A stretch of 64,000 nucleotides of DNA from Thecaphora thlaspeos (taxonomy: Eukaryota; Basidiomycota; Ustilaginomycetes; Urocystidales; Glomosporiaceae). Where the stretch lies: the NCBI GenBank assembly GCA_900291925.1, contig UWYS01000007.1, forward strand, positions 558,001 to 622,000, in the 5' to 3' direction. Under the pieces are notes generated by a model. That model did not search any database. It was not told where the DNA came from and saw only the letters and a program-made list of their open reading frames with translations. Shown in pieces: positions 22,220 through 32,822 of the stretch. The position numbers and the translations under genes were made by a program. Within the stretch, counting starts at the first letter, position 1; each line of letters opens with the position of its first letter.

Positions 22220-23420
22220 CTAGATTTTGGCCTCCCTCTTCTTGTTGGCCATCTCTACCTTCCTCACGTCAAACTGAACCCGGGGGAAGTGTGCGAGGAA
22301 CTTGCCATTACCGACGTTGGTGAAGATGAGGATGGCGACCTTCTGCGGATCGAGGGCTACCAACTGACCCAGCTGCGGGACTTTACCGCTATCGGTGGGT
22401 GTCACGATGACCTGTTGACTTGCTTTATCGATCCATCCTGCCCTGACGAGCGGATCGTTCGGATCAATGTTGACGTTGGTGCTTGCCTTTTTGATCGAGG
22501 TCGGTTCGACCTGTTCCAAGATCAAGGTCGCTGCTTCTTCGACTCTGATACCGCGTGCATTTTTCATACCCTGCGCTACTAGGTGTTGTTTGACGTTGTC
22601 GAGCCAGAACAAGACACGAGGGAAAGGTGTCTCGCCTCCTTTCTTCTTGGGTAGCATCTCGGACGCCGTACCAAACGATTGAACCCATTCAAGGGGGAAG
22701 TACGTGCAAATGTCGAGGTAGGATACCTTATCATCCCCCATGAGGAACGTCGAGGTGGTGGAGGGATCGGCCTTGTTGAGTTGTTGCAGGCGGATCTCGA
22801 GCGATTTTGAACTTGGACCGGTCCGCGACAAAGTCAAGTGTGAAGGCTGCTGTGGACAGGTGGCCTACGGCGACGCGGAAGAGTTGCGTCTCGGCCCAGA
22901 AAGCTTCGTCGGTCGGGGAGCCGAACGGAGCGAAGAGACGTGGTGAGAACAAGGCAAGGCGGACGGATAGAGCGAGGGGGGAAGGGTACTTACCGGCCAG
23001 TTGGATCTGCAAGATCTCATCGCGCTTGTTGAATGGACGGTGACCGTGTCCATCTTTACCGCCAAAGGCCGTCTCGAGCGCTCGTGCGCACAGCGTCATC
23101 TCAAAGTAGGCCTGACCGTCTAGGAACATCACTGTTCCACCCCGCCCCGTCGTTTCGTCCGTCGGTGAGTTCTCGTCAGCCTGTGCTCGTCCAAGCGCGC
23201 GACGTGTTCAAGGGAAGGGTGGCAATGGCAACGTACCGGGGATGCGATGGTAAGTGACGCCCAACAGCTCCGAGAGGGCGGGTCGAGGCGGGATGGGAGC
23301 GACCTTTACGACAACGAAATCGACTTTGTAGTGGGCCAGGAGGAAGAGGATCTTTTGGTAAAACGGCGAGGCATCGTAGCCGTACAGGACGACGTGCGGC
23401 GAGGAAGATGTCGAAGACAT
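22220..23420 (-). CDS. GST-like protein (GST_N_3 type), frame break in exon 3
   Basis: Exon 1 complement(23237..23420) encodes a thioredoxin-fold GST N-domain: LYGYDASPFYQKILFLLAHY and PPIPPRPALSELLGVTYHRIP-like spacing. Exon 2 complement(22994..23131) continues IPVMFLDGQAYFEMTLCARALE. Exon 3 complement(22220..22903) gives FWAETQLFRVAVGHLSTAAF. The GT-AG junctions keep frame, but in exon 3 the frame open to about 22812 (FVADRSKF) differs by one base from the frame that runs to the stop (SLEIRLQQLNKADPS ... FLMGDDKVSYLDICTYF, the GST C-domain helix). The step coincides with an A4 run (plus-strand TTTT at 22805-22808). A 73-nt intron could also bridge the frames but would delete the FVADRSKF segment. 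Related fungal proteins are uncharacterised GST-fold proteins of the cytosol. Confidence 0.75.
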
Positions 23421-24391
23421 GCTGGGCGAGTGGTGTGTCTATGACGTGAACCCGAGTCTCTCCATGGTGGATGGTGGTAGGTCGGGTCTACGGGAAACGA
23501 GTGGATGGTGGTGGAGGGAGGAGAGAGGAGAGAGGAGGAAGGGCACGGCGAGAGAGGATGCCTTCGAGGGGCGCGGGGCGTCCGTGGAGGGTGACCGGCT
23601 GTCCGGCTTCTAAAGAGCCCAGCTCTCGGCGACTCCGCTCATGGGCTACTGCTGCCCCCGCTAGGCGAGACCACGCCCTTCTCTCGTTGCGGGGTAGGAC
23701 AAAGATGTTCGGCTGCTCGACCTGCTTACGCCTTCTTTCCAAGCCAGCCTTAAAGGCCGCAACGATCCAGAGGGACGGGAGGCGATGTGGTAAAGCTAAG
23801 GCCGGCCGGCGACCCGGTCCAAATCGTGGAGAGCAATAGCCGGACGCGCGAGCGATAGATAGGCGAGGTCACCGCTGCTGGTCCAGTCGGATCCGCGTCT
23901 GTATCTGCCGTTCGAGCCTGGAATCAGTGTGGAGACTCCACCCGGCGGCCCCTCTGTAATACATCGGGGAGGCTGTCCTCGATGGCTTGCTTGTCAATGT
24001 CCTGCGCGCATGCCAAGAGGCTTTCAGTCCGACACTTACAGAGTATCACAAGCCACAGAGCGTCTTAGACGTTACCGACTGTAGAACCCCGAAGGAAACA
24101 CCTGTGGACGGTCAAGATCAGGATAGATGGAAGAGGCGGTACAAGTACAATGCAAGGTGTGATACATGCCGGGTCAGAGTGCGGTGTCGAGCCTCGATGA
24201 GGCGATGTTGATGCATTCGTGGGCGATGGCCGGGCCGACGAGTTCATCGTGCGTCTGCAGATGAGCATGGCGCGCTAAGACCGTCGCTACGCCGCGCGAG
24301 GGGCGCCGAAGGGCTCGGTTCGGAACGGGCTATGTGTGGATGGTCGGCGCCAAAGTGCTGCTCGAGGGCCTAGTCCTGGTGTCAGCTTGGC
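23421..24391. other. Intergenic region, nothing recognised
   Basis: About 1 kb between the start of the GST-like gene and the stop of SF3B6, both on minus. The first 200 bases are G/A-rich on plus, so C/T-rich on the coding strand of the GST gene. I looked for a tRNA or snRNA and found no convincing structure. Confidence 0.55.
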
Positions 24392-24994
24392 CTAATCGTC
24401 CTGGATGTTGTGCTGCGCCTTGATCTCTGCCAGTTCGGCTTCTCGCCGTGCCAGGTCGGCCTTTGCCGTCAGCCTCGCCGGCATGTGGTATAGCACTGCA
24501 GAAAGTCAGAGCACGGAACAGAAAAGACAGCGTGTAAGTAGTCTCTACCATGCACTCCGCAGCGGGTCCCTGTGGCAGCGACGCCGAGCGCCAACGCGCC
24601 GTGCGCCGATCGACAACCGGCGGCACTCACCGACAATGTAACGCTCCTGGAGGTGGAAGCCGTTGAGGTGGTCGAGCGCCCTCTTTGCGTCGGCCATTTC
24701 TTCAAAGACGACGTAGGCGGTGCCCTTTGTCTTTGGCCCGTCGCCGATCCGGATCTGCCGCAGCGCACCGTAACGACCGAAGAGCTCGTAGAGGTCGGAC
24801 CCTGTAGCAGAGGGGGAGAGCGCGGCCGTTGATTTGTCAGTGTGTTCGACCTTTTGTAACAGAAAGAGATGCAGTAGAGTATGGCGAGGGAAGCTGACGC
24901 GGGTGCGACAATACGTACCTTGTGTCTGGTAGTTGAGGTTCTTGACAAAGAGGATGCGGCTGTGTTGCCTCTGTTGCGACGAGAGGGCGCTCAT
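24392..24994 (-). CDS. SF3B6: Splicing factor 3B subunit 6 (p14), RRM protein
   Basis: Small subunit of the U2 snRNP SF3b complex, which lies at the branch-point adenosine. Exons are complement(24919..24994), complement(24631..24801) and complement(24392..24495). All junctions are GT-AG and restore the reading MSALSSQQRQHSRILFVKNL / GSDLYELFGRYGALRQIRIG / VLYHMPARLTAKADL. The product is 116 residues, against about 125 in human. RNP2 is ILFVKNLN; RNP1 is GTAYVVFE. The C-terminal helix ends KAQHNIQDD. The start is the ATG just before the RRM, as in orthologues. Only the intact three-exon model matches the family along its whole length. Confidence 0.95.
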
Positions 24995-26381
24995 GGTCGT
25001 GCTCCTGTGGCAGAGGGTCCGCTCGGTCCGAGTCAAGACGTGGTTGAGCTGTTGAGCAGCGGGCAGGTAGGTAGGTGCTGGTTGTCCTGGTGCGTGGTGG
25101 TGGTGGTGGTGGTGGTGGTGGCTGGTTGGTGGAGGCTGCTCAAAGCAACTCTTGTGCTACTACCCCAGCTCAGCCCGACCTCCCCCTCGGCTCCGTCCCG
25201 GCACGGCCTCGCTCGATCTCCGCGATCCGAGAAAGCAGGCGGCGGTTGGGAAGATTTTTTCAATTTTCTTTCTTTTTGGTGGGGGTGGATCCCGCTTTCC
25301 TGCACACCGAAGCTTCTGTCGCCGCCCTCATCTGAGCGCTCTCGCCTTGCACCGATGCCAAAGGCAAAGAGCAGAGTGACTCGGGAACGTCAGCAGGCCT
25401 GTAGGCTGGCATACACAGTGCGATTACGCTGGGGTTGCTTCATCAACCCTAAAATCAAGGAGCAGGGCGGGCAGGCGCGGCTGTGTATCCGGACACGGAT
25501 CATGCCGGGTGACAAAGGCGGGAGACCCTTTGGAGAAATCACAATGAAGCGGAACTGAGGCGACCTGGCTGGCTCTTTCCCACCTTGCTGGATCTCCTCG
25601 CCGTATATCTTGATTCTCTTCCACAACACCGTTTCATCTGCACCGCTCCGCCTTTGCCCACGCTGCTCTCTTCATCGTCGCCCCGCCACCTGTTCGCGCC
25701 ACTGCTCCGTCGAGGTAAGTTCCGTTTCCCAGGACCTCGGCATGTATGGTGCCGCCGTGAACGCACCCCTCCGCTTCTCAGAGCCCGTCCGTCGGCCTTT
25801 CGGCCTCTTCCGGACCCACCGGAGGCGCTTCCGGTCATGAAGTCGGGGGGCCACTGCAGTACCGCTACTCTGCTGCTCTGCTTCCTTGCTCGGCCTGGTC
25901 CGACGGCGACGGGCGGTCCGAGAGCCCCCCGCCGGTGTGGGCACACATCGCTCTATGTTCAACCCTTGGAGCGGGCCCGCACCGACGGCTGCTCAGCTCC
26001 ACGCCGCCCTCGTTCATCACACTCTGTTCAGCCCTCGCTCGCAAGCTAGCAAGCAGCGCCTTGCCCTCCCTCCCCCCCTGGCGGAAGACGGCGCAGCTTT
26101 GAGCCCGCTGGCTTCCCCTCTCGTCCCGCACCACCCGTCTACCCTACCTTTTCACGCTTTCGGCCTTCTCCTATCGCCTCTCCCTCCCCTCCTCGGCCCC
26201 TCGTTTCAACAACACGATTGTCAACTTATAGAGAGCCCCGCGGCTCGGCACTACCCTATCTTCCCTCCCCTTCCCTTATCCCCTTTCTCTGCGCATTCTC
26301 CGCCTCGTCCCCTTCCGTCTCCTCCACCCACCGCCCTGCTCGACCCCCACCCCTTTGCCCCCATCGCTTTAGAGTCGCAGG
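24995..26381. other. Divergent promoter region SF3B6/MTD1
   Basis: About 1.4 kb between the divergent starts of SF3B6 and MTD1. It contains a (GGT)n tract at about 25094-25120. The last 400 bases are strongly C/T-rich. No gene recognised. Confidence 0.6.
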
Positions 26382-28367
26382 ATGACCGCCTCCCACTGGG
26401 TGTCGCTTGTCCTCCCTCGCTGTAACTGTGAACGCATCTCATTCTCTAACAACAACCTCGTTGCCCACACCCATCTGCCCTCCGCCGCAGTGGTAGCCGC
26501 AAGCCCTCCTCGGTCCGCTTCAAGCAGCTCGCTCCGCCCCGCCAGCATATCCGCCACTGCCACGGCATCGGCCTCAACACCGGCGCTCTCCCAATCGCAC
26601 TCGACCACCTCGTCGAGCTCCACCGGATCCACTCCTTCGGCACCGACACCCACGCTCCCTGGAGCCAGGTCCCACTTTAGCACCTCGGCAAGCGCCGCCG
26701 CCGCCGCCGCCGCACCTCCGCAGCAAGACAAGCCTGAGTCGTCCATCGACCTGGGCCGCCTCAGCTCGCTCCTCTACCAGCTTGCACAGCCCTCTCCCCC
26801 TTCCACTTCAGCAGACCAGGTCGAATCCAATCCGTCCTCGTCCTCGTTTTCGTCCTTTCTCACGTCTTTCTCCACTCGTGCACCCACACCGCGTCTCCGA
26901 GGTAACGGTGTTCTGAGGGAACCCGCCTACAAGCGATCCGAGCGCAAGGCCAAGTTTGAGTCGCTGCTGGACACCTTCCACCAAGCCACCTTCTGCACCT
27001 TTGAGCCCGAGCATTCGAGCTCGAGCTACCAGCTATCCGCGAGCGACCTTGTCTCGGCCTTTGACCAGCAGGGAAGTCCCATCACACCCGTCGCACCCAA
27101 CGACGTCCTCCGTGGTATCGCAAGCAGCATGTCCGAGCCTGCCGTCCAGCACAGGGCCGCCTCCGACTCGCTCCCTAGCGAGGAGAACCCGGGCAAGCTG
27201 ATCCAGGCCTCTGGGATCGCTGCGCCGTACCAGGACGCCGTCAAGGCGGCGATCCAGTCGCGCGTCGATGCGGGCAAGTCGCGCCCCAAGCTCGTCGGCA
27301 TCCTCGCCACCCCGAGCGCGCCGAGCGTCGCGTACGCCGAGTGGACGCGCAAGGCGTGCGAGGCGGTCGGGATCGAGTTCGAGATCTGGAAGACGTGGGA
27401 CGATGCGGTAGCGGCGCAGGAAGGCGAGGAGGCTAACCACACCGGCAGCGCACCCGACTTTGACCTCGAGGCCGACGTCGAGGACCTCATCATCGCCGCC
27501 AACGCCGACGACTCGGTTCACGGCATCATGGTGTACTACCCCATCTTTCACGGGCGCCAGGACACGTACCTGCAGCAGATTGTCAATCCGCGCAAGGACG
27601 TCGAGGGGCTTCACTTTAGCTACTGCTGGAACATGTACCACAACGTGCGCTGGGTGAAGCCCAAGCTGCTTGGCGGCGCTCCCGGGACGACGCAGGAACT
27701 GTCGACCGACAAGGCGGCCTCGAAGCTCTCGGAAACGGACGGCGAGCAGGTTCCGCCGGGCATGGCCAAGTCGATCCTGCCCTGCACGCCTCTCGCGATG
27801 GTCAAGTGCCTCGAGGCGATCGGAGTGTACGATCGCAACCTGCCATACGGCGACCGCCTGTTTGGCAAGACGATCACGGTCGTCAACCGCTCCGAGGTGG
27901 TGGGTCGACCGCTGGCGGCGCTTCTGAGCAACGACGGCGCCAAGGTGTATTCCGTCGACATCGACAGCATCCAGGAGTTCAACAAGCGCGTCGACAGGTC
28001 CTCGACGTCGCAGGACCAGCAGGGTGGCAGGGCCCGCTCGGCCGTCGTCAAGGAGGCGCACAGCCGCAACGCCGCCTCGCGCCTTCGACCGCACCACGTC
28101 ATCCGCGCCTCGACCCTCTCTGCGGAAGAATGCATCCGTAGCTCGGACGTCGTCATCGCCGGTGTCCCCTCTGCCTCGTACAAGATCCCAACCGAGTGGA
28201 TCAGAAAGGGTGCGACCTGCATCAACTTCTCCAGCGAAAAGAACTTTGAAAAGGACGTCAGGCACAACGCCGCCATGTACCTCCCAGCCATCGGCAAGAC
28301 CACCATCGCCATGCTCCAGAGGAACCTGCTCAGGCTCGTCGAGTACAGGGAGCTCTCCCAGAAGTAG
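26382..28367 (+). CDS. MTD1: NAD-dependent methylenetetrahydrofolate dehydrogenase, extended
   Basis: Oxidises 5,10-methylene-THF to 5,10-methenyl-THF with NAD+ in one-carbon metabolism. 661 residues in one exon, twice the length of yeast Mtd1 (about 320). The catalytic part starts near residue 268 (GKLIQASGIAAPYQDAV). It contains GIMVYYPIFHGRQDTYLQQ, KSILPCTPLAMVKCLE, the NAD-binding VNRSEVVGRPLAALLSNDGA near 500 and INFSSEKNF. The YxxxK motif of bifunctional dehydrogenase/cyclohydrolases is YAEWT here (around 317). The catalytic Lys is therefore replaced, as in yeast Mtd1 (established), which argues for a monofunctional dehydrogenase. The first ~265 residues are Ala/Ser/Pro-rich with a basic segment and one compact region (AYKRSERKAKFESLLDTFHQ). 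No domain is recognised there, and it could include a mitochondrial presequence. Confidence 0.9.
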   Translation: MTASHWVSLVLPRCNCERISFSNNNLVAHTHLPSAAVVAASPPRSASSSSLRPASISATATASASTPALSQSHSTTSSSSTGSTPSAPTPTLPGARSHFSTSASAAAAAAAPPQQDKPESSIDLGRLSSLLYQLAQPSPPSTSADQVESNPSSSSFSSFLTSFSTRAPTPRLRGNGVLREPAYKRSERKAKFESLLDTFHQATFCTFEPEHSSSSYQLSASDLVSAFDQQGSPITPVAPNDVLRGIASSMSEPAVQHRAASDSLPSEENPGKLIQASGIAAPYQDAVKAAIQSRVDAGKSRPKLVGILATPSAPSVAYAEWTRKACEAVGIEFEIWKTWDDAVAAQEGEEANHTGSAPDFDLEADVEDLIIAANADDSVHGIMVYYPIFHGRQDTYLQQIVNPRKDVEGLHFSYCWNMYHNVRWVKPKLLGGAPGTTQELSTDKAASKLSETDGEQVPPGMAKSILPCTPLAMVKCLEAIGVYDRNLPYGDRLFGKTITVVNRSEVVGRPLAALLSNDGAKVYSVDIDSIQEFNKRVDRSSTSQDQQGGRARSAVVKEAHSRNAASRLRPHHVIRASTLSAEECIRSSDVVIAGVPSASYKIPTEWIRKGATCINFSSEKNFEKDVRHNAAMYLPAIGKTTIAMLQRNLLRLVEYRELSQK

Positions 28368-28708
28368 GCAGTGTCGCCCCTCGCCAATCCCAGCCAACAA
28401 AAGGGACGTCTCGATCCCCTCCGCCTTTCTCCCCATTGTGTCCTCCAACAAAAGACAAGATAAAGACAAGACCACGATGCGTAGCGTCGAGATTGCGCTT
28501 TGAGCGCTTCTGGTGAGCCGACATCGCATCGTATCCGTATCGTAGAGTAGCGCATCGAATTGCAAGACACAAACATAGACATTCCTCGGACCCTTTATCA
28601 TTCATTACATTACCCGCGCAGGATCGCTTGCTCGGCGTGCGTGAGGCCGTCCGCTCGCACCGACGGATATAGGGGTATCAACGACCAGTTGCGTCCTCTG
28701 CTGCTCGT
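28368..28708. other. Convergent 3' region
   Basis: 340 bases between the stops of MTD1 (plus) and the senescence-domain-like gene (minus). It is AT-richer than its surroundings, as expected of 3' UTRs. No other feature seen. Confidence 0.6.
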
Positions 28709-30082
28709 TCACTGCGACGGCATGTTGGTCTCGTCGTACGCCCCCTTGCCCGCCGCTGCTCCATGAGCGACGGTCGAGGTGACCAGCGTGGCGTCCCATG
28801 CCACCTGGGCGGAGTTCTTGACCGCGTTGCCCGTATCGCCCGCTACGCTTGCCGCCTGGGGACCGTGGTCATTTGCGATGATACGGTGTGCCGATTCGAG
28901 ACCGGTCGAAGCGGCAACCGAGGTGCCTGCCCACACGCCCCCTGCCGCCTCTCCCACCGATTGGATCGTGGAGAGCTGGGCGTTGGGGTTCTCGCCACCG
29001 CCGCCGCTGGGGCCGTGCAAGGTGGCTGGTTGGTGCGTCTGTCCAGGTTGCGCAGCGGCGGGAGGCGGGTTGGGAGACTTCGACCGGTTGCGACCGAAAC
29101 CGAAGCGTTCCAGACTGATCCGTCTGCCCGTCGAGGGTCGTCGATCGAGGCGCGGTGTCTCTTCGTGCGTCGCACCATCGCCGCCGCCCTGGTCGTGCGA
29201 TGGGCGCCGTGTCCACGCAAACACCTTGCCCATCGCCGCACCGGCTGTATGCGCCATGTACGAGATCGCCTCGGAGGCAGTGTGGGTGTACGATGCTGCC
29301 GTCGCCGTGCCGGCCGCCGCACTAGAGGCAATGCGGTGCGTTCGATCGGAAAACGACGCCGGCATAGAGGTGGCGGGCGTAGAGGCAAGGTAGCCCTCTG
29401 TCCTCTGGCGGATCGAGTCGGCCGTCTGCTGGCCTGATTGTTGGGCGGACTTGGCGATCTCGTCGGCTGCAGCAGCAAACCCATCCTTGAGGAGGCCGTG
29501 CTTGATCAGCAGCGTCTCCATGCGGTCGCGACCGAGCTGGACGGGCGACTTGTAGGCGCATACAGCGGCCGGGAGAGTGAGGCGGATCCAGGTGGACGTC
29601 AAGCTGGCCTTTGTGGCGGGGAGAGCGGGTGTAGCTGCTGTCTCTGTGGCTGGGGCAGCGGTCGAGGAAGGCTGCATGACTGCGTCGCTAGTCGGCTGCG
29701 CCGCTGCGACGTCCTCCGAGTCTTGGGGCGGAGCCATTTCGGCGAGGAAGGTGTAGAGCGTCTCGTCCTTGTCGTGAGTACCGAAGAGGGTGCTTTGGTA
29801 GAGTAGCCAAGTCGCGTTCCCGACGGTGAGGAGGAGGATGGGAATGTTCGGATCGATGCTCCCGTTCGTCTCGCCGTGGTTCGAGGGCAGAGTGCTGCGG
29901 TCCTTGTGGGCCGGAGCTGGAGCTGCGGCTGCGGCGCTTGCCTTCGCGAGCGAGTGCAGGGTGGGCTGGAGGGTGAGCTGGCCGCGTGCAATCTGGAGGG
30001 TGCGGTCGCCGACGAGGTGGGTGGCTACGACGTTGGGGATCGTGGCCGTCGTCGTCGACGAAGAGGAGGGGGCGGGGGCCAT
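28709..30082 (-). CDS. Putative senescence-domain (spartin-like) protein
   Basis: 457 residues in one exon; the ATG at 30082 is the only ATG in the upstream open stretch, so it is taken as the start. The N-terminal part has a beta-rich segment (VVATHLVGDRTLQIARGQLTL, then PILLLTVGNATWLLYQST and DETLYTFLAEM). This resembles the N-terminal region of spartin/plant-senescence proteins, which sit on lipid droplets or endosomes. The C-terminal half has Ala/Gly-rich helical stretches (ASSAAAGTATAASYTHTASE, MAHTAGAAMGKVF, AWDATLVTSTVAHGAAAGKG) like the senescence domain, interrupted by a charged disordered insert. I base the call on pattern only; a profile search against PF06911 would decide. It is the last gene before the CpG-depleted island. 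Confidence 0.5.
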   Translation of the reverse strand: MAPAPSSSSTTTATIPNVVATHLVGDRTLQIARGQLTLQPTLHSLAKASAAAAAPAPAHKDRSTLPSNHGETNGSIDPNIPILLLTVGNATWLLYQSTLFGTHDKDETLYTFLAEMAPPQDSEDVAAAQPTSDAVMQPSSTAAPATETAATPALPATKASLTSTWIRLTLPAAVCAYKSPVQLGRDRMETLLIKHGLLKDGFAAAADEIAKSAQQSGQQTADSIRQRTEGYLASTPATSMPASFSDRTHRIASSAAAGTATAASYTHTASEAISYMAHTAGAAMGKVFAWTRRPSHDQGGGDGATHEETPRLDRRPSTGRRISLERFGFGRNRSKSPNPPPAAAQPGQTHQPATLHGPSGGGGENPNAQLSTIQSVGEAAGGVWAGTSVAASTGLESAHRIIANDHGPQAASVAGDTGNAVKNSAQVAWDATLVTSTVAHGAAAGKGAYDETNMPSQ

Positions 30083-30303
30083 GGTGGGTGGTGAGGTGGA
30101 TTTGCTGTGGTGATGTACGTTGACGGGGTGGATGCAGGGGCTGTGGGGGCTGGGAAGTGAATGTGGTAGGGAAGGTGAAGGTGGTGGCGCCCCTATATGA
30201 GGGGTCAATGCATCCGCTGAACAACCACAACGGGCCAGGGGCAGTCGCAGCGCAGCTGAAAGCGTAACTCTGTACGAGGCGGCGGCGGCCACACCTTTTC
30301 AGC

Positions 30304-32822
30304 TGAGCGCACTCAGAATTGTACTGTAACTTACATGCATCTAATTCTCATAGCAGTGCAGGCTGCCTCCACATGAGACCAATGCAAGTGCCAGATTAGA
30401 AAGCCTTAACTCGGGAATAAAATCAACGCTACAAACGATATTCGATCTTGCCTGCAATTGGGCATATGATATTTAATCTAATTATATGCAAGGTGTTGGG
30501 CCTGGCCTTTCAAAATTAACTAACATCCCTGGCCCAAATTAAAAGCGGGTTAAATGGCAGTTATGGGTGAGGCATCCTCCCTATAAAAACTTTGGAGATT
30601 GTGTAGCTACAGGTGCTTGCACCTGAGGGCAAGCAGAAAATTGGCCCTGCATGTGCTTTTCCCCCATTGCCTGTAAAAATGCAAGAACCTGGAGCCATAG
30701 TAAAAGGTGCCACTTCCTACCATAGTTACAGCACCCAATTTTGGTGTTGCAACTCTGGAAAAAGATGTAGCTAGGTTTCTGATTTTCACTTATTGACTTG
30801 CAGCACTCTACCTAATAGTGTAGAAGCTCCAGGAAAACAGTATGAAGTAATTCCTTATTGAACTGAATATGCAGCCCCAATTGAACAAGCAGCCCACCAA
30901 AGCTGTTGACCCCAATCATGGATTGAAGGCACACTTACTGTAGCTACAGCTCCCAATCATTCAGCTGTGGCTTGCAATTTTATAACTGTGGCCCCAGAAA
31001 AGAAATGAGGTGTGGCCCCCTAATTGAATTGGAGGTGTGCAAACCCCAGTTGCCATTGGGATCCACCAAACAATGTCCTAACAACCAGGACCCTGAAAAT
31101 ACAAAATAGGAGCTGCCCTGAGTTGCCAAAACACTTGGGAGCCATAAATTAACATTCAGTGCAATGCAGCAAAGAAAAATTGGAGGTGCAAATACAAATC
31201 AGGGGCTGCATCATGCACACAAAAGAGCAGCTGCAACTACCAATTGGGCTGCCCAAACCAATTGGCCAATACAAAATTGGTGCACTTGAAAGGAGCCACA
31301 ACTACAAATTGGGCTGCTACATAAAATTGGCAAACCAGGCTGCATGAAAGAGGTGGTGCATAAAAATAAGCTGTCCCATAAAATTGGTTCATACAAAATT
31401 GGAGCACTCAAAAGATCTGCAATTGAAAATTGGGCTGCCCTGAAAAATTGGCCAATACAAAATTGGTGCATGTGAATGGTGCTGCAATTCCCAATTGGGC
31501 TGCCTCAATGCTTTGGCTGATACAAAATTGGCATGTGTGAGAGGATGCCATTAAAATCCAGGAGCTGCAGACACAAAAGTGGAAGCTGCCACATATTACC
31601 CTGACAATTGGGTGCTGCTGATACAAAGTTGGCCTGTTGCCCCAACAATTCCAGAGCTGCAAATACAAAACCAGGGTGTTCCCCTGGAAAACCAAAAGCC
31701 ACAATTACAAAATTGGGAGCCAATTTGCAATTGAATATAAAATCCTAGAGCAGCAAAACCAAATTGGGAGCAGTCTTGCATTTGCTCAAAAAAATTGGAG
31801 CTGCATATTTGGCAGCCACATCATGTTGCCTCAACAAACCTGAAGCTGTGATTACTAAATTGGGTGATGCAAATTTTTTAATTGGAAGCTGCTTCACATT
31901 GCTTCCATAGAAACCTGGAGCCACAAAACTTGTAAGGAAAATGTCTCATTGGGAACTGCATTGCCTGACCCAATACAAAAAAGATGCATTGGGTGCCACA
32001 ATTATTAAATTCTGGAGCTGCATACACAGGTCCCAATTGAGAACTAGGCCTATTGAGAGCCACAACTACAAATGCAAGTGTTGAAATGGCTAGATCTGAT
32101 TCTAAATCAAGTTCATTGGGAGCTGCAATGTGTCTTGTGTGTTTTGCCTTGGCACTGATCAAGGACATCTCTCACCAGGAGCCCCAACTCTTTGCCTATG
32201 AGACCACAATGAAGCACAATTACTCTTCATGAATTGGAAGCTGCAATGTTATGCATGACAAAGCTTATAAATTGCGCCCAAGTGAGAGTCTTGATGTATT
32301 GCATGTGTGACTGGTGCCACATGCATTTGCATGGCTGATGCAACACAGTGTGGAAGCAAAAAGTGTAATTACACTTGCACAAACATGCTGCCCTGACATA
32401 TTTGTTTAGATGTGGAGGTCAACCCCATATTTGCCAGTGCAATACACACCAGTTCAATTGATGCAACCTGATGTGGAGGTCAGCCATATGTTTAAGTGCA
32501 CAAGGCATGCATGCCTCAGCTAACACAGGAAGCTTCAGGACCTGCCCACAGTTAAAGCATCTTGGTGTTGGTGAGATTGTGCACTCATTTGCACAAGAAC
32601 TACAGGTGCCTACTTCACATGTGTTAACCCTGCCTGGCTGCAAAAATATTTGTGCAATACTTAAACCTGTTTTGCCATGGATACAAAGTTGCATGTTTAC
32701 CTGCCTGAAAATGGGGAGTGTAACAACAACCAATGAATGTGCCTTGGTGTGGATTTGAGGACATGTCTTGCATGAGACCTGTGGGCAAGTCTTGTGTTTT
32801 GCCCCAAACATAGGCCTTAAAT
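30304..32822. repeat. CpG-depleted AT-richer island with eroded satellite units
   Basis: A ~2.5 kb block with composition unlike the rest of the window. From the CpG at about 30546 to the one at 32823 I find a single CpG (near 32275). Flanking DNA has CpG in almost every 10-base group. Within it, ~64-bp tandem units can be followed by GGGCTGC boxes at 31246, 31311, ~31369, 31432 and 31497, then GAGCTGC at 31562. Weaker relatives extend to about 32050. Two further units of another kind start at 32409 and 32470 (GATGTGGAGGTC). Both kinds match the CpG-rich arrays at 14.9-15.3 kb after CG to TG/CA change. Open frames here are short and have no coding character. Confidence 0.92.

Noticed and set aside
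23870..23960. tRNA- or snRNA-like segment in the GST/SF3B6 spacer
   Set aside because: A TTCGAGCC box is present but I could not pair acceptor, D and anticodon stems.
31159..31347. Open frame in the island whose peptide resembles one on the minus strand at 15197-15658
   Set aside because: The peptide similarity simply reflects the shared 64-bp DNA repeat; neither frame has coding character.
30304..32822. Mitochondrial insertion or bacterial transfer as source of the AT-richer island
   Set aside because: GC is only moderately low, the loss is specific to CpG, and repeat units match a CpG-intact nuclear copy nearby after CG to TG/CA changes. Decay explains it better.
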